NCBI GenBank assembly: GCA_921293015.1
Contig: OV121091.1
Coordinates: 22,614,839 to 22,678,838 of the forward strand
Length of the DNA: 64,000 bases
Direction: 5' to 3'
Source: Phorcus lineatus
Taxonomy: Eukaryota > Mollusca > Gastropoda > Trochida > Trochidae
Shown here: in pieces, positions 25,127 to 35,460 of the stretch
Position numbering within the stretch: the first letter of the stretch is position 1
How the letters are laid out: every line of letters begins with the position of its first letter
Position numbers and translations under genes: made by a program
Notes under the pieces: model-generated
What the model was told of the DNA's origin: nothing
Databases searched by the model: none
What the model saw: only the letters and a program-made list of their open reading frames with translations

Positions 25127-25470
25127 TGCTCTCTGAGGATAAAGTAGAAACATGTAATCACTTTAATGCAAACCTCCCTGAGGATAAAGTTGAAACATGT
25201 AATCAATGTAATGTAAACCTCCTTGAGGATAAAGTTGAAACATGTAATCACTGTAATGTAAACCTCCCTGAGGATAAAGTTGAAACATGTAATCACTGTA
25301 ATGCAAACCTCCCTGAGGATAAAGTTGAAACATGTAATCACGGTAATGTAAACCTCCCTGAAAATAAAGTTGAAACATGTAATCACTGTAATGTAAACCT
25401 CCCTGAGGTTAAAGTTGAAACATGTAATCACTGTAATGTAAACCTCCCTGAGGATAAAGTTGAAACATGT
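25127..25470. repeat. 45-bp minisatellite, about 7.6 units
   Basis: Unit GTAAACCTCCCTGAGGATAA..., period 45 bp. Because 45 is a multiple of three, frames stay open on both strands: plus-strand units read NLPEDKVETCNHCN, minus-strand units MFQLYPQGGLHY. Differences between units mostly change residues (CNHF, CNQC, CNHG; LPEN, LPEV), which argues against selection on the protein. The plus frame runs on to 25623 with no family resemblance. It sits just past the terminal exon of array copy II. Confidence 0.95.
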
Positions 25471-25624
25471 AGAAGGAAATCTGAAAAGACCGATACACTG
25501 GTCGAAATGAATTCATCGTATTGTATTAAAGAAGATTGTACATATACTCCTTGCTTACTGCCACTTCACACAACATTGTTATATAATTACGGTCTATGTA
25601 AACATGCATCGACTTATAAGTAAG

Positions 25625-25738
25625 TACCACAACATGCCGTGGACCGTTATCCTTGATTTCCATTACAAGGATGAGCGATATATAGAGTATCAGTTCCACA
25701 AATGGTAATTAGAACGAGTTCCACATGTTGTCAAGCAG
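25625..25738. repeat. Conserved block Y, copy II
   Basis: Gap-free partner of 12568-12681 and 34850-34963. Follows the minisatellite within 160 bp. Homology with unit III extends a further 70 bp to lower coordinates (CACAACATTGTT, CATGCATCGA). Confidence 0.9.
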
Positions 25739-25746
25739 TTGGGCTT
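25690..25746 (-). pseudogene. Putative last coding exon, array copy II
   Basis: Same 57-nt layout as copies I and III: TAG acceptor at 25747-25749, KPNCLTTCGTRSNYHLWN, TGA at 25690-25692. Copy II has lost most of the gene: only about 2 kb separates its Z block from this exon, against about 6 and 4.7 kb in I and III. Confidence 0.4.
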
Positions 25747-25860
25747 CTATTTCAGAGACTGCGGAGCCTCGATATAGTGAACTGTTGTTGACTTGTGAAA
25801 TTGTATCTTGGCATAGTTAAAGGATAAAATACCAGAAATTGTATAACTCGGCTAGTTTAC

Positions 25861-26160
25861 GAATGTTTTGATGACAATCAAATAACCGTGTTAGATCTAC
25901 CATGAAGGTTTTCCGCCCAGTAGGCCTATCCTTATTTGATAATCTGTCCCTTCTACGGTATAATATTTTGGCTTAGAAATAGTCTTGCAACAAGTTAAAT
26001 CAGAAGTTAACGTCAGAAACACTGTGGAAATATTTTGACAAATTAAAATTCGCAAAGAATTGCCAGACTCATCTAACAGCATTGTCAGAAACACCTCAAT
26101 GAAAAGTCAAAGCACTATTAACAAATCTAAGAACTTACTATAAGATAAGTTAATTTCAAA
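25861..26160 (-). pseudogene. Block U relic, array copy II
   Basis: A 65-codon minus frame (25897-26094) includes LTCCKTISKPKYYTVEG and YQIRIGLLGG, which fall where copy III has NCCLVDCKYNW and TFEVGLLD. DNA alignment with copy III also supports it (TTAACTTGTTGC, AGAAGGGACAGATT). The upstream hydrophobic part is only traceable as DNA. Weakest of the three copies. Confidence 0.35.
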
Positions 26161-26500
26161 GTATTTACGTAACCATTACTCATGATTCAGATCAATCCTG
26201 ATCACAGGATAGAATCCTAAACCTAATCATTTCGCTACTATTCATTTCCTCTTGTTACATCATGTCCATAAACCATTTTCATGTACATCTATGGTGCAAT
26301 TGTGCACTTACATAACGGATACTGATCGATTCCCTGACCTTCCTTCTATACCATGCTGTATCCATTTTTAATCTCTTTGAGTAATTAATTATCCAACATA
26401 ACATGCTATAATGTTCAGGGTTCTCAATTAATGGCGTGAATTAGTGTAATGAACATATCTATAATTCATGAAGTAGAAATGTTGGAGTGCCTCGTTTTAT
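26161..26500. repeat. Array block V, copy II
   Basis: 26235-26490 aligns clearly with 36995-37240 of unit III (CTTGTTACATCATG, CTTCTATACCATG, GTGTAATGAA, ATCTATAATTCATGAA). Non-coding. Confidence 0.75.
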
Positions 26501-26569
26501 GTAATCATAAAGAGAGAGTCCTTGTTCATTTTTTAACAAGGACAATTAATCAATACAAACTACAACGAA

Positions 26570-27290
26570 TGTTACTAGGAGGCCAAATTGACCACCTCTG
26601 AACTTGATTAGAATTTCTACTAAACCTACTATATGCTCATGATATGGATATTGATCTCCGTATGTCCGTCCATCTGTGCGTTAAGGCTGTTCTTTTCTGT
26701 ACGAGAGGTCAAAACCCATAAGGCCTATACCATTGTAACTTGGAACAACCAACATGTATAGTTGTGCCTTTTGGGGTTTTCAACTTCTTCTTACTTCTTA
26801 CATTTACCTTTCACCATGGAAACACAACGTAGGATTTTGAACAACCGACTCTGTCTATCTGTATGTTTGTTCTTGTAACACAAGTGCCACGGACTTGACA
26901 CCTACTATATAATCTTCTCCGGAAGCAAATGGTCTAGAAAGCTGAAACATAGTTTACAGTCTCCTTGTGTAATGAGGATTATGATTTATAGATTTGTTGA
27001 CCTAACGAACAAGGCCCACATGGGCCGTACCCTAAAACCTTTCATCTTTTTCTCCAGAAGCAAAAGACTCCTTCAGTCAGAATGATGGGTTACATGGACT
27101 ACGCCCTTAACACATGTTTTGGCATTGAAGGAAAATGCCATGATGGCTGAAATTGGAGTTATGAATTATTGCTTTTGTGATTTAGTGATCCTCTTTAGGG
27201 TCACAGGCGCCAACATTATTTTCACCTTTTTCTCTAGAAGGAAAGGGTTTAGACGGCAGAAATTTGTTTCCCTTCCCAATTGGGATAATA
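26570..27290. repeat. Diverged tandem repeats of roughly 170 bp
   Basis: Three or more related stretches contain TCT(A/C)(T/C)AGAAG(C/G)AAA and a preceding CCTA...TTTTTCTC string (about 26920, 27050, 27230). 26700-26830 also matches the repeats at 49900-50350 (ATAAGGCCT, AACTTGG, AGTTGTGCCTTTTGG, TTCAACTTCT). Confidence 0.6.
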
Positions 27291-27454
27291 GTACTATGTC
27301 CCAAGCCTAATGATGAAAAGTTTACACCTTATTGAGCTACGTAGCCATGGCTCAAAAAAATGTATAATGAAAAAAATAATATGATATCTTTTTCTACAAC
27401 TTTTGATATGGTCAGACACTCTCTGAATAAAAACTACTTCATTGGCAGTATTTG

Positions 27455-27540
27455 TGAATGTAGTATTGTAGTAGTAGCTTTTTAGAAATAATATCATTAT
27501 CATATAATATAGTAATAGAAGTAGTAATAAAATGGTAATA
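27455..27540. repeat. GTA-rich tract, copy II
   Basis: Short, decayed version of the tracts at 18190 and 38984, in the same position next to block Z. Confidence 0.7.
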
Positions 27541-27614
27541 TTTTGATAACGAAAGGTTATGATTATTTCCCTTTGTTCCTCGTCATTTATAAGTGTTTGA
27601 TTACTCAAGTGTCA

Positions 27615-27740
27615 CTATGTATTGAAACTTTGGTGAACCAGTAGTAATCTGTGTCTCTTGACAGAGCCAAATCAAGTAAAAGCGATAATGGGACGGACTA
27701 TATCCAGTTGACTATTCAAAAATTAATTAAAATAATAGTT
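27615..27740 (-). promoter_or_regulatory. Block Z promoter relic, array copy II
   Basis: Keeps CTTGATTTGGC, GAGACACAGATT and GGTTCACCAAAG, but where copies I and III have TATTTATA this copy reads TTTCAATAC. The loss of the TATA fits a dead gene copy. Confidence 0.5.
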
Positions 27741-29300
27741 TGTATTTCTGATTTCAAATATTCTATATCATAACATTCCTTTTATAATAAGTACCAACTT
27801 ACCTAATTTCTATAAAGTTCAACCTGATGCGTAGAGCATGACAAAGTCGACAGAATTCACTACTGAGAGAACCAAGCGTATAACAACAGTTCGCCTTACC
27901 TCGTAGTTTCACAACATCACAAAAAAAACACCAATCTCATTCAAGGAACATATGAATGTATAGGTGTACGTGAAAACAAAATGATTACATGCTGAAACCC
28001 GACACGTAAAACAAGAGATTAAAACTGTTAAAGAAAACGCTTTTGAAACGTGATCCCTCTACGAATGTAACAACATTATACCGGAGGGTCTACAGTAACT
28101 TGCTCCTGCATATGAAAGATGTTTACAGTTTAAACGTTGGAACATAACATTTACACTGAAAATTTAAATACAAGACGTCCAACTAATTTATGCTCAGTAA
28201 CATTTGAGCAGATTACAAAAGATTGCAAAGTGATCATATCAAATCATAATCGTATCATAATCTGAAAGAAGAAAATATATATTAAAACACGAATCATGGA
28301 ATTTTTTGTATCTATAAATACAACTTTAAAGGTACAGTGTCTTGAGTGCACAAGCGAGAGAATGTTTCAAATTCAACACCACTATATATACCATTCAATT
28401 CATACCTAAAGCATTGGACATTTCATTGATTGAAACTATGGAAATTTATGGCTAATACTGAAATCCTCACCAATGACAAGACTCTCAATTACTAACGGTC
28501 CAGACACCTAACACTATAGTAAAATAAGCTTTATTATGTTATTGGATTTATTTTAAGTCACAAACGTATTCAGGAATATCAAATGAAGTAATGTTCTGGA
28601 GACAAGGATGATAATTTATCTCATTTTTCTGGGATAATTGCAAACTATAAACCTTTCATGATGTATCTACACATTAGCAAAATGTCAGTTTATAATTAGG
28701 CCAACTGTTCACAAAGGCACACATGATACTTGCAGACTGCAGAATAGAATGGTACGTACGTGTGGTGCTTGTTACTTACATTTTCCTGCAATTAATAGGC
28801 TTAAAACTTTAAAAAAAATGAAAAACGAATGGGAAAACTGAAGTTATTGTCTAAACCATGTGCATTTAACTTGACTCTGTGTTTATAAGATTGTGTCTTT
28901 TAAGATTCTTATCAATGATGATGACGTCATGCTATTGTGTTAACAGTGGATCATACTCAATTATTGTTTCTCAATTTAACTAGCTTCTATGCACTAAAGG
29001 TTAAATCTCTTTGATGTGATGATGTTTTTCAGAGACTTTTGATTTTCTTTAGCGATGCCTAATAGGGATTTCCTGAAAACAATTATTGTATCTTTAGCTA
29101 TTAATCATTGTATCTAGATTGTATCTATAACTGATAAATGAGTTCACTTTATGTTGTTTTGTATTGCTTTGAAATGAAAGAAAATATCATCTTGAGTTAT
29201 ATATTAAAATTTGACAGTTGTTGAGATAATGTTATATAAGCAGCTGCTAAATTCTCATGAATTTCAATCAAAGGATGTTTAATGTTCTCCACCTCTAGTA
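27741..29300. repeat. Array copy II, upstream shared blocks
   Basis: 28410-28600 and 29120-29290 match unit I (see 18716-20960). No frame assigned in between. Confidence 0.5.
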
Positions 29301-29633
29301 AACTTTGTCTTTTGTACAATATCTTTTTCATTTCGATAACATTCATAAAGTAGTGAGTCTTAACTGTAGTCATCATGTTACAGTGATATAATTAATTTTA
29401 TTTTTTTTCCGTATCAAATCAAAAGCATTTAATCTTGTACATGACGGCAAAAAAATAATGTTTTCCTCTCTTAACTATACATCAGAGTAACGTGATTCAA
29501 TGAAAAACTAATTCGTAGCCTCTTATTGCATGTACGGTTTCAGTGCCTAAGGACTATGCTTATTATTACTTTATCGATTTATGGTCGAAAAGGGTAAATT
29601 GAAAGTGCTTATTGTCCGCAAATATTTAGACCG

Positions 29634-29700
29634 ATTTGGTCACGAAATCACGATTCAGCAGATTCTTATTTCCACTCTGACCAAAACGTCGACATAGACA
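29634..29700. repeat. Array block T, copy II (hairpin-flanked)
   Basis: TTTGGTCACGAAATCACGATT is identical to 41304-41325, and both are followed about 37 nt later by GACCAAA, giving a 7-bp stem. Upstream sequence also aligns (TTTCAGTG, ATCGATTTATGG against ATTGATTTGAAG). Confidence 0.6.
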
Positions 29701-30070
29701 TTACTGAGACATGCATCACATGCAAATGCAAGCAGTTTCAATAATCTAGTAGATGCAATGCGTCGTTTATCGGATATTTCAAATAATTCATCACATGATG
29801 TTTTGTTTCTCAATGAAATAAAACAAAATAAGTACCGGGTCAACATAGATGATATTCAAATGGTTATTAAAAATATCATGACGTCCATTAAAATGATAAA
29901 CCAGTGAGTTTATGCAACCAGTAAGAATATGAACAGTCCAGGGAATTGTACTTCGGAAGATCCCACTATTATATATTAATGTTCATCAACATTATTTTAT
30001 GTATCAATCGCCATCTGTAAATACATATACAGACCAGTTAGGACATATTATTTCATAAGTAGTCAAATGT

Positions 30071-30298
30071 GGTGGCACGTGGTCCTGTGTGTAGCTCAGT
30101 TGACCACTCTCAGTGAACTTCAGCAACATCTAGCGTGGCTCGCCGGATTGATGGGTTACCCGATCATTGCTGTATTAAGTGAGAGTTCAAGGGTTATTCC
30201 CTGCCCCACACTGAGACACATCTTGGGTTAGACCAGGGTAATAATGATTGTAAAGCGCCTGTGAACAGCCCAGCTGAAACTCAGCGCTATATAAATCG

Positions 30299-30344
<46 letters not shown>
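30071..30344 (+). mobile_element. SINE with LINE-type 3' tail and (ATT)n
   Basis: Begins with TGTGTAGCTCAGTTGACCACTC, like a tRNA A-box region, passes a weak B-box-like GAGTTCAAGGG, and ends GTAAAGCGCCTG...CAGCGCTATATAAATCG followed by (ATT)15 (30299-30344). The tail is like the 3' end of the LINE at 41464-42445 (GCGCTATAGAAATTGACTTTATTATTATT on its own strand), so that LINE family may have moved it. Confidence 0.75.
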
Positions 30345-30345
<1 letters not shown>

Positions 30346-30449
30346 ATGCATTTTTATTTCTGGTATCATATGCCATGGCGTCAATGGCTGAACTATTGCC
30401 AATGCGACACTGAACAACAAGTTGCTCATTCCTTCTCATATGCCCCTTA

Positions 30450-30520
30450 AATTAAGATATGTTTCAGGTAAGTCATGGATCCTTGTTAAACTTGAAAAAT
30501 GTTATATTGACTATGAGCAA
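30450..30520 (+). promoter_or_regulatory. Fused acceptor-donor site, second case
   Basis: AAGATATGTTTCAG is followed at once by GTAAGTCATGG (junction 30467/30468). Further on CTATGAGC resembles the 59.2-kb case, but the second donor is missing (ACATGTGC). The pyrimidine tract is weaker than in the other two sites. Confidence 0.3.
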
Positions 30521-31794
30521 AGACATGTGCGAGAATAATGAGATTTGAAAAAATATTTTATTTTTTTAGAAATTTATGTATCAATATACCACACATCTTA
30601 ATCAAAGATCTCTTTTTAGCGATTTGATTGTTTTGAGTTTTCAACCTCGAGGTCTTGATATTATGTGTTCACTTTTTTAATTCTAGATCAAATAAAATTT
30701 CTCTTCCGTATGAAATAAAACCGTGAATAGTTAATTCATGTTGAAAATGATAAACCACATCGAAGAACGGATTGCAGTCAGACCCATGGCCATGCACTTG
30801 GCTGTTAGAAATCACACTTTTTCAGTTCTAAAACATTATTCCCTAGAAAATAATTATAGGAATTGAAGATGTTTATATGAAAAAGGTTGCATAGGTTTTC
30901 GTTGGTTACAATGATGAATGGTTTGTACAAGAGGAAGAAAGTTGATAACATATTTATATCTCATCTATTTGAGATCATAAATGTATTTGTCTGGGTCGAT
31001 TTAACAGACAATTCGTTTTGGAAATGTCAGAAATTCGTGATAGCACACAACCAAATTTGATTTAAGGGTTTGCTGTCACAATGACACAGTCCCAATTTGG
31101 TTTAAGCATAACTCAGAGAGGTCTCAGAATAGAATTTCCATGGTCAGTGGAGCCAAGTCGATTTCAAAGGCAGAGAGGGTAGAATATGAACAAAATCAGA
31201 ATTATGAGAGACATAAAGATAAAACTGATTGTCGAGGTTTTTATTCTCTGTCGTTTTATCCTGAGAAAGTTAGAATACTGTCAATTGATAAAACGATCTT
31301 TATCTTCAGTAAATTATACCTATCTGAACTGAACATTTCCATGAAAATTTCCCTACAGGTTTCAGATGAAGCGTTCAATCTGCCTATAGGTAACGAGAGT
31401 TGACGACACTGTTGATGATGAATATACTCTTGAAATTGTGTTGAATTGATGTGTATTATCAGCAAATGTCTGAATAACAGGAATAATACATAAAAATAAA
31501 ATGTACAAAATATTTTGCCCTTCGATTTGATAAAAATGTTATTGTCTATATCTTAAATAAATATTTTTTCCCTCAGTTATTATGATTTAAGTGCCTCCAA
31601 ACTGAATAATTCTTGTAGCAGTAATGTTACAGTAACCACGGAACCTAATGGAGTATGAGTATTGGTAAGTGTAGACTAATCAATGAAGTAGTAATGATGA
31701 TAATTAGTCATTTTTCGGATGCAGAAACAAACAACACCTTCCACTGAAGTGACCTTTGTAGGCGTACGAGCATTTAACACATAGGAGGCAAACT
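30521..31794. other. Unassigned between units II and III
   Basis: An 87-codon plus frame (31140-31403) without family resemblance. Not called. Confidence 0.4.
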
Positions 31795-31960
31795 AACAAT
31801 CTGCATTATGAGCAGCAAATCAGAACTAGTATCAACCACAACGTTAACATCTGTATCGCATGAATCATGCTGCCCGCCTCCGTTGTTACTTGTCTGATAT
31901 ACAAATATTGACACTTAACCTTTATTGGGACTGATGAGTTGATGTATTGCACAATATTTT
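31795..31960. repeat. Array block X, copy III
   Basis: Partner of 22600-22810 and 10673-10770. Confidence 0.55.
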
Positions 31961-32334
31961 GATCTTTGAAAAGTCAATTTGTTTGAGGAATGAAATTCAA
32001 CAAAATTAGGATGCGTGACGATAAATTCTTTTTGATGTTTGTCATTCATTAAATAAAGGGTATATTTAAAGGTATATTTCTGCTACGAGAGAATGTTTTG
32101 TTCACGTTGAAATTGAATAAATGGGCGTGGTCATTGCCTCATTCATGTTCTACTTTTACCTACCGTCCTACAAGCAGAAACATGAATGCATGGTGCTCGA
32201 TGTAAAAGTGAATCAACATTTGAGTACATATGTCAAATAGCCTTTTTCATTCGGCAATTTTGTCGGTTAATGATGTATACTAAACTGCCAAGCTCATATC
32301 GATTGGCCTAGATGCAGGCATAACAAAACATAAT

Positions 32335-32500
32335 TACAAAATGGGCGTTGCTTTTTTATCATAAAAACAAACGATTGACTAGGACATACAAAGTCAAGGA
32401 TTTGATATATGATATTCGAAACACAGATCAGAGCATATTGATGGCAAACTCATTATTATTTTCATCTTGGTTCTCTGAAATCAATGGGTTTATGATGTGA
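32335..32500. repeat. Array block B, copy III
   Basis: Partner of 23260-23470. Followed by a stretch (32510-32600) related to the tandem segment at 11458-11935. Confidence 0.5.
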
Positions 32501-32754
32501 TTAAAAGTTCCTTTTTCAATCTGTAACCTCCCTTTAATCTAATTACAAACAATATACTACGATAACATTATAACTCGTATGCACATACACGACAGCTTCA
32601 TTCGGTGTTATTCCTATCTCATAAACTGGGTAAACCCATTCTTATAATTTTTGTATCAACAACCATGTAATAAAAAAATAATCACTCGCCCGTGTAAGAT
32701 ACTGCAGTGTACGTAATATTTATACGGCGATATTAAACTAGTGTAATACCGCTG

Positions 32755-32825
32755 CACGTATGACGTCATAATATTGTGTGGTTGTGACATTACAATGTTA
32801 GCTCTGCCGTCACAATGGCGGCCAA
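32755..32825. promoter_or_regulatory. Locally GC-rich patch with CRE palindrome
   Basis: ATGACGTCAT at 32760-32769 is a full CRE-type palindrome, and ACAATGGCGGCC at 32812-32823 resembles a YY1 site. Another TGACGTCA is at 34747-34754. Motif matches only; no gene start was found next to them. Confidence 0.25.
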
Positions 32826-32938
32826 GTCGCGGAAATGTTTCGTGCAGTACACTTTCGGCAATCATGCTTGATTACCGAGGTCAAGTAATAAACAAAATAC
32901 TAAACTTCCTTCAATTCGATACTATTTTTTATTAAACT

Positions 32939-32994
32939 AGTTAATGATTTGGTATTAAACTCGCTTTCGCTCGTTTAATACTTAATCATTAACT
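32939..32994. repeat. 22-bp inverted repeat around TCGCTTTCGCTC
   Basis: Arms 32939-32960 and 32973-32994 pair with two mismatches (ATTAAAC/GTTTAAT next to the loop). Probably a repeat-derived hairpin. Confidence 0.85.
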
Positions 32995-34849
32995 CGTTTC
33001 ATTAAAATACATGTAGTATAAAATGGAAGGTCGTATCCTCTATGCACTACGTTAAAAGCAGTCAGACCAATTTATAATGAAGGTCATAGAAATTAATTGT
33101 GGAGGCAATAAACAGTTTGATAGACATATGATGGAAAATAAAACATATCGAAGTGCTATTTCTATAAGCAGAGTCAATACCATCCTTTAGCTTAGTCGGA
33201 CTGACCTCACGGCATGGACTAGTCTAACGTCTTGTATGCCTTTAAGCTTTCCCTTGGTTATTTTGCGGTAGTAGGACTTAATCTAATAAATCCTGAAGAA
33301 AAGCCGAGTTTTCAGTAAAGGAAAACAGGTACCTTTTAAGTAAATTGATACACTTGGTATGCTTTGATGGCTTAGGTAACAGAACTTTGGAGTTCACGGT
33401 CAATTGTTTGTATATAAAAAAGAACACAAGATATTTAAAAAAAGAAACAATAATGTTGGTGAAATTTTACGTTCATTTTCCTTATTTTAAAGTTCATTTG
33501 CGTAAAGGATCAAATTATCAATGGTTTTACAGTGAATTTAAAAACTGGTCATCAACTAAAGATCATTATGCAAGGTTCAAGAGAGTCTAGAGCATGTCCC
33601 CACTCTAAACTCGTTTCATTTGAATTGTTTAAAAATTTAATTTGATAGAGTGCACAATGGTTTGATGAGCTAGTACAGAGAACTGCTAGACTTTAAAAGA
33701 TGGTGGAAGAGTGTTCTCATTTCATCGAATGAAAATAATGTCTTTTAAAATTCATGATGCCATAGATTTATTTCACCAAACGTTCATAAGAAAGCAAACG
33801 CCATGTGCTATCCATTGACATGAGTAATCGTTACAAATTGGTAATTATTTACTGAAGAAATGTTTATTTTTATTGAGCCTCTGTTTTTTTTTTCAAAAAG
33901 CTCTTTGTAAAAGAGATAACAACTTTAGGCAAAGATGATTTATGCAAGAAGCATTCATTTTGACAACTCATATACTTCTGCTATCTATTGTTGCAAACAG
34001 ATGTTGTAGCTGATATTCCCTGTAGACCCTTTCATAGCATTTTGTTACTCTGGTATTTGTAAGCATAGCGCAGCATTGCGTTTTGGAGGCGTTTGGATAA
34101 TTGCTCAAGCACATTGGGATCAATGGTTGCGTGTGTTCCATCAAGGTGATGCCTCTGTCAAATTTACCCATCTGTTTATCCTATGTAAACCTTTAAAAAC
34201 GCTCATTGAAAACTTTTGTGGAATATATTTTAATTCAGTACCAATACAAGTAATATTATCTAATGTTCTTACCTTATTATTGTTATTTCCTTGGTGCAAG
34301 TTAGCAGATATGATGTAATAAAGAACCAATTTACCTGTCTGTGGTCACATGACAACATGAAAACATTACAGATATGAATTCGCCAACGTGCACTATATTT
34401 GAATAAAATAACAAACTCATCTTCCCACCCGTGGCCTATACTTACGCGAGCCCCAATGACTTGCTAGGATAGGCCTTGCCTGCCTTACGTTTATGTGCTT
34501 GTCGCAAAGGCTGCTGCGACGGATCGCTTTTGTCCAATGAGAAATCATATGAGAATTGCAACTCTTCGCCGAATGGGCGCTGCACTCAAAACACGAATTT
34601 CGACTGGTTTGCAGCAAGGTTTAGATAAACCAGTGATATAGACTGATGCATTTAAAGCCATGCGAGTGAATATGGTAACAAGCTATACCTCATAACCTCG
34701 CAACTAGTAAGGCTGCACATGTCTCCAATTTACTTGGCACGCATGGTGACGTCACGCGTTGCTTGATAGGTAAGATGAAATGTTAGTACTTATTTCCACA
34801 TCACATAACATTGTTCTAGGGTATAGTAACTTGCATCGAGTGATGATCC
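32995..34849. other. Unit III, mostly unassigned
   Basis: 33280-33430 (minus) holds the decayed partner of the helical frame at 24200-24397. 34032-34154 (minus) is open for 41 codons from an AG (EQLSKRLQNAMLRYAYK) and its DNA partners 24880-24990, but copy II is not cleanly open. Recorded, not called. Confidence 0.35.
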
Positions 34850-34963
34850 TACCATAACATACCATGGACCATTAACCTTGATTTCCATTACAAGGATGAG
34901 CGATATCAGAAGTATCAGTTCCACACATGGTAATTAGAATGAGTTCCATGTTCACTTAAGCAG
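34850..34963. repeat. Conserved block Y, copy III
   Basis: Gap-free partner of 12568-12681 and 25625-25738. A plus-strand frame of 27 codons (PW, L, HYKDE, YQFH landmarks) also stays open to a shared TAA in all three copies. Unit III has in-frame TGA codons just before it, so I do not treat it as coding. Confidence 0.9.
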
Positions 34964-34971
34964 TAACGGTT
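34915..34971 (-). pseudogene. Putative last coding exon, array copy III
   Basis: CAG acceptor at 34972-34974, then NRYCLSEHGTHSNYHVWN and TGA at 34915-34917. Same length and borders as copies I and II. Upstream on the same strand is the U relic of copy III. Confidence 0.4.
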
Positions 34972-35460
34972 CTGTTAACTAGATAACTGAGGTTTACAAT
35001 TTTTGAGATGATGTATACATGTAGATGCAAAGTGACTACAACTTGTTACAGTTTCATGGTAAAAATGTCATAATTTATTATCACACCCTTTCCTCTCTTT
35101 GGTTATGCCAATCACATATTCGTTGCAAATTTGCAATGAAGGTTGACATCCAAATAACGAGGCAAATTCAACCACATCTTAAAAAGCGAGCTACATCTGA
35201 TGCCATACAAATGCCAGTACAATGTTAGTAGCTGTTTAAAAGTTATCCCTTCTGAAGTAAAGTATGGTCCATCTCAAGGTATCCTTTTACCAATCCAAAT
35301 CAATCGGCAGAGCAGAACAACCTCAACGCCTAATAAGCACCATTATTAAAATATTGAGACTTACTTTGTTAACTCCAAAAGAATGGACAAACCATCTAAT
35401 AGCTGATCGCCATTGATACCAGCAGATTAATTGATGAAACTAAGTGGAGTAGACATTCCA

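Noticed and set aside
25120-25431. 103- and 71-codon minus frames
   Set aside because: Antisense readings of the 45-bp minisatellite.
30187-30429. 80-codon minus frame with poly-Ile
   Set aside because: Runs through the SINE and its (ATT)n tail.
32812-32875. Short plus frame starting ATGGCGGCC in the GC-rich patch
   Set aside because: Only 18 codons, with no donor or continuation seen; kept only as a possible regulatory patch.
34850-34932. 27-codon plus frame in block Y, open in all three copies
   Set aside because: Substitutions do not favour third positions and unit III has in-frame TGA codons just upstream with no acceptor between, so an expressed plus-strand exon is unlikely.
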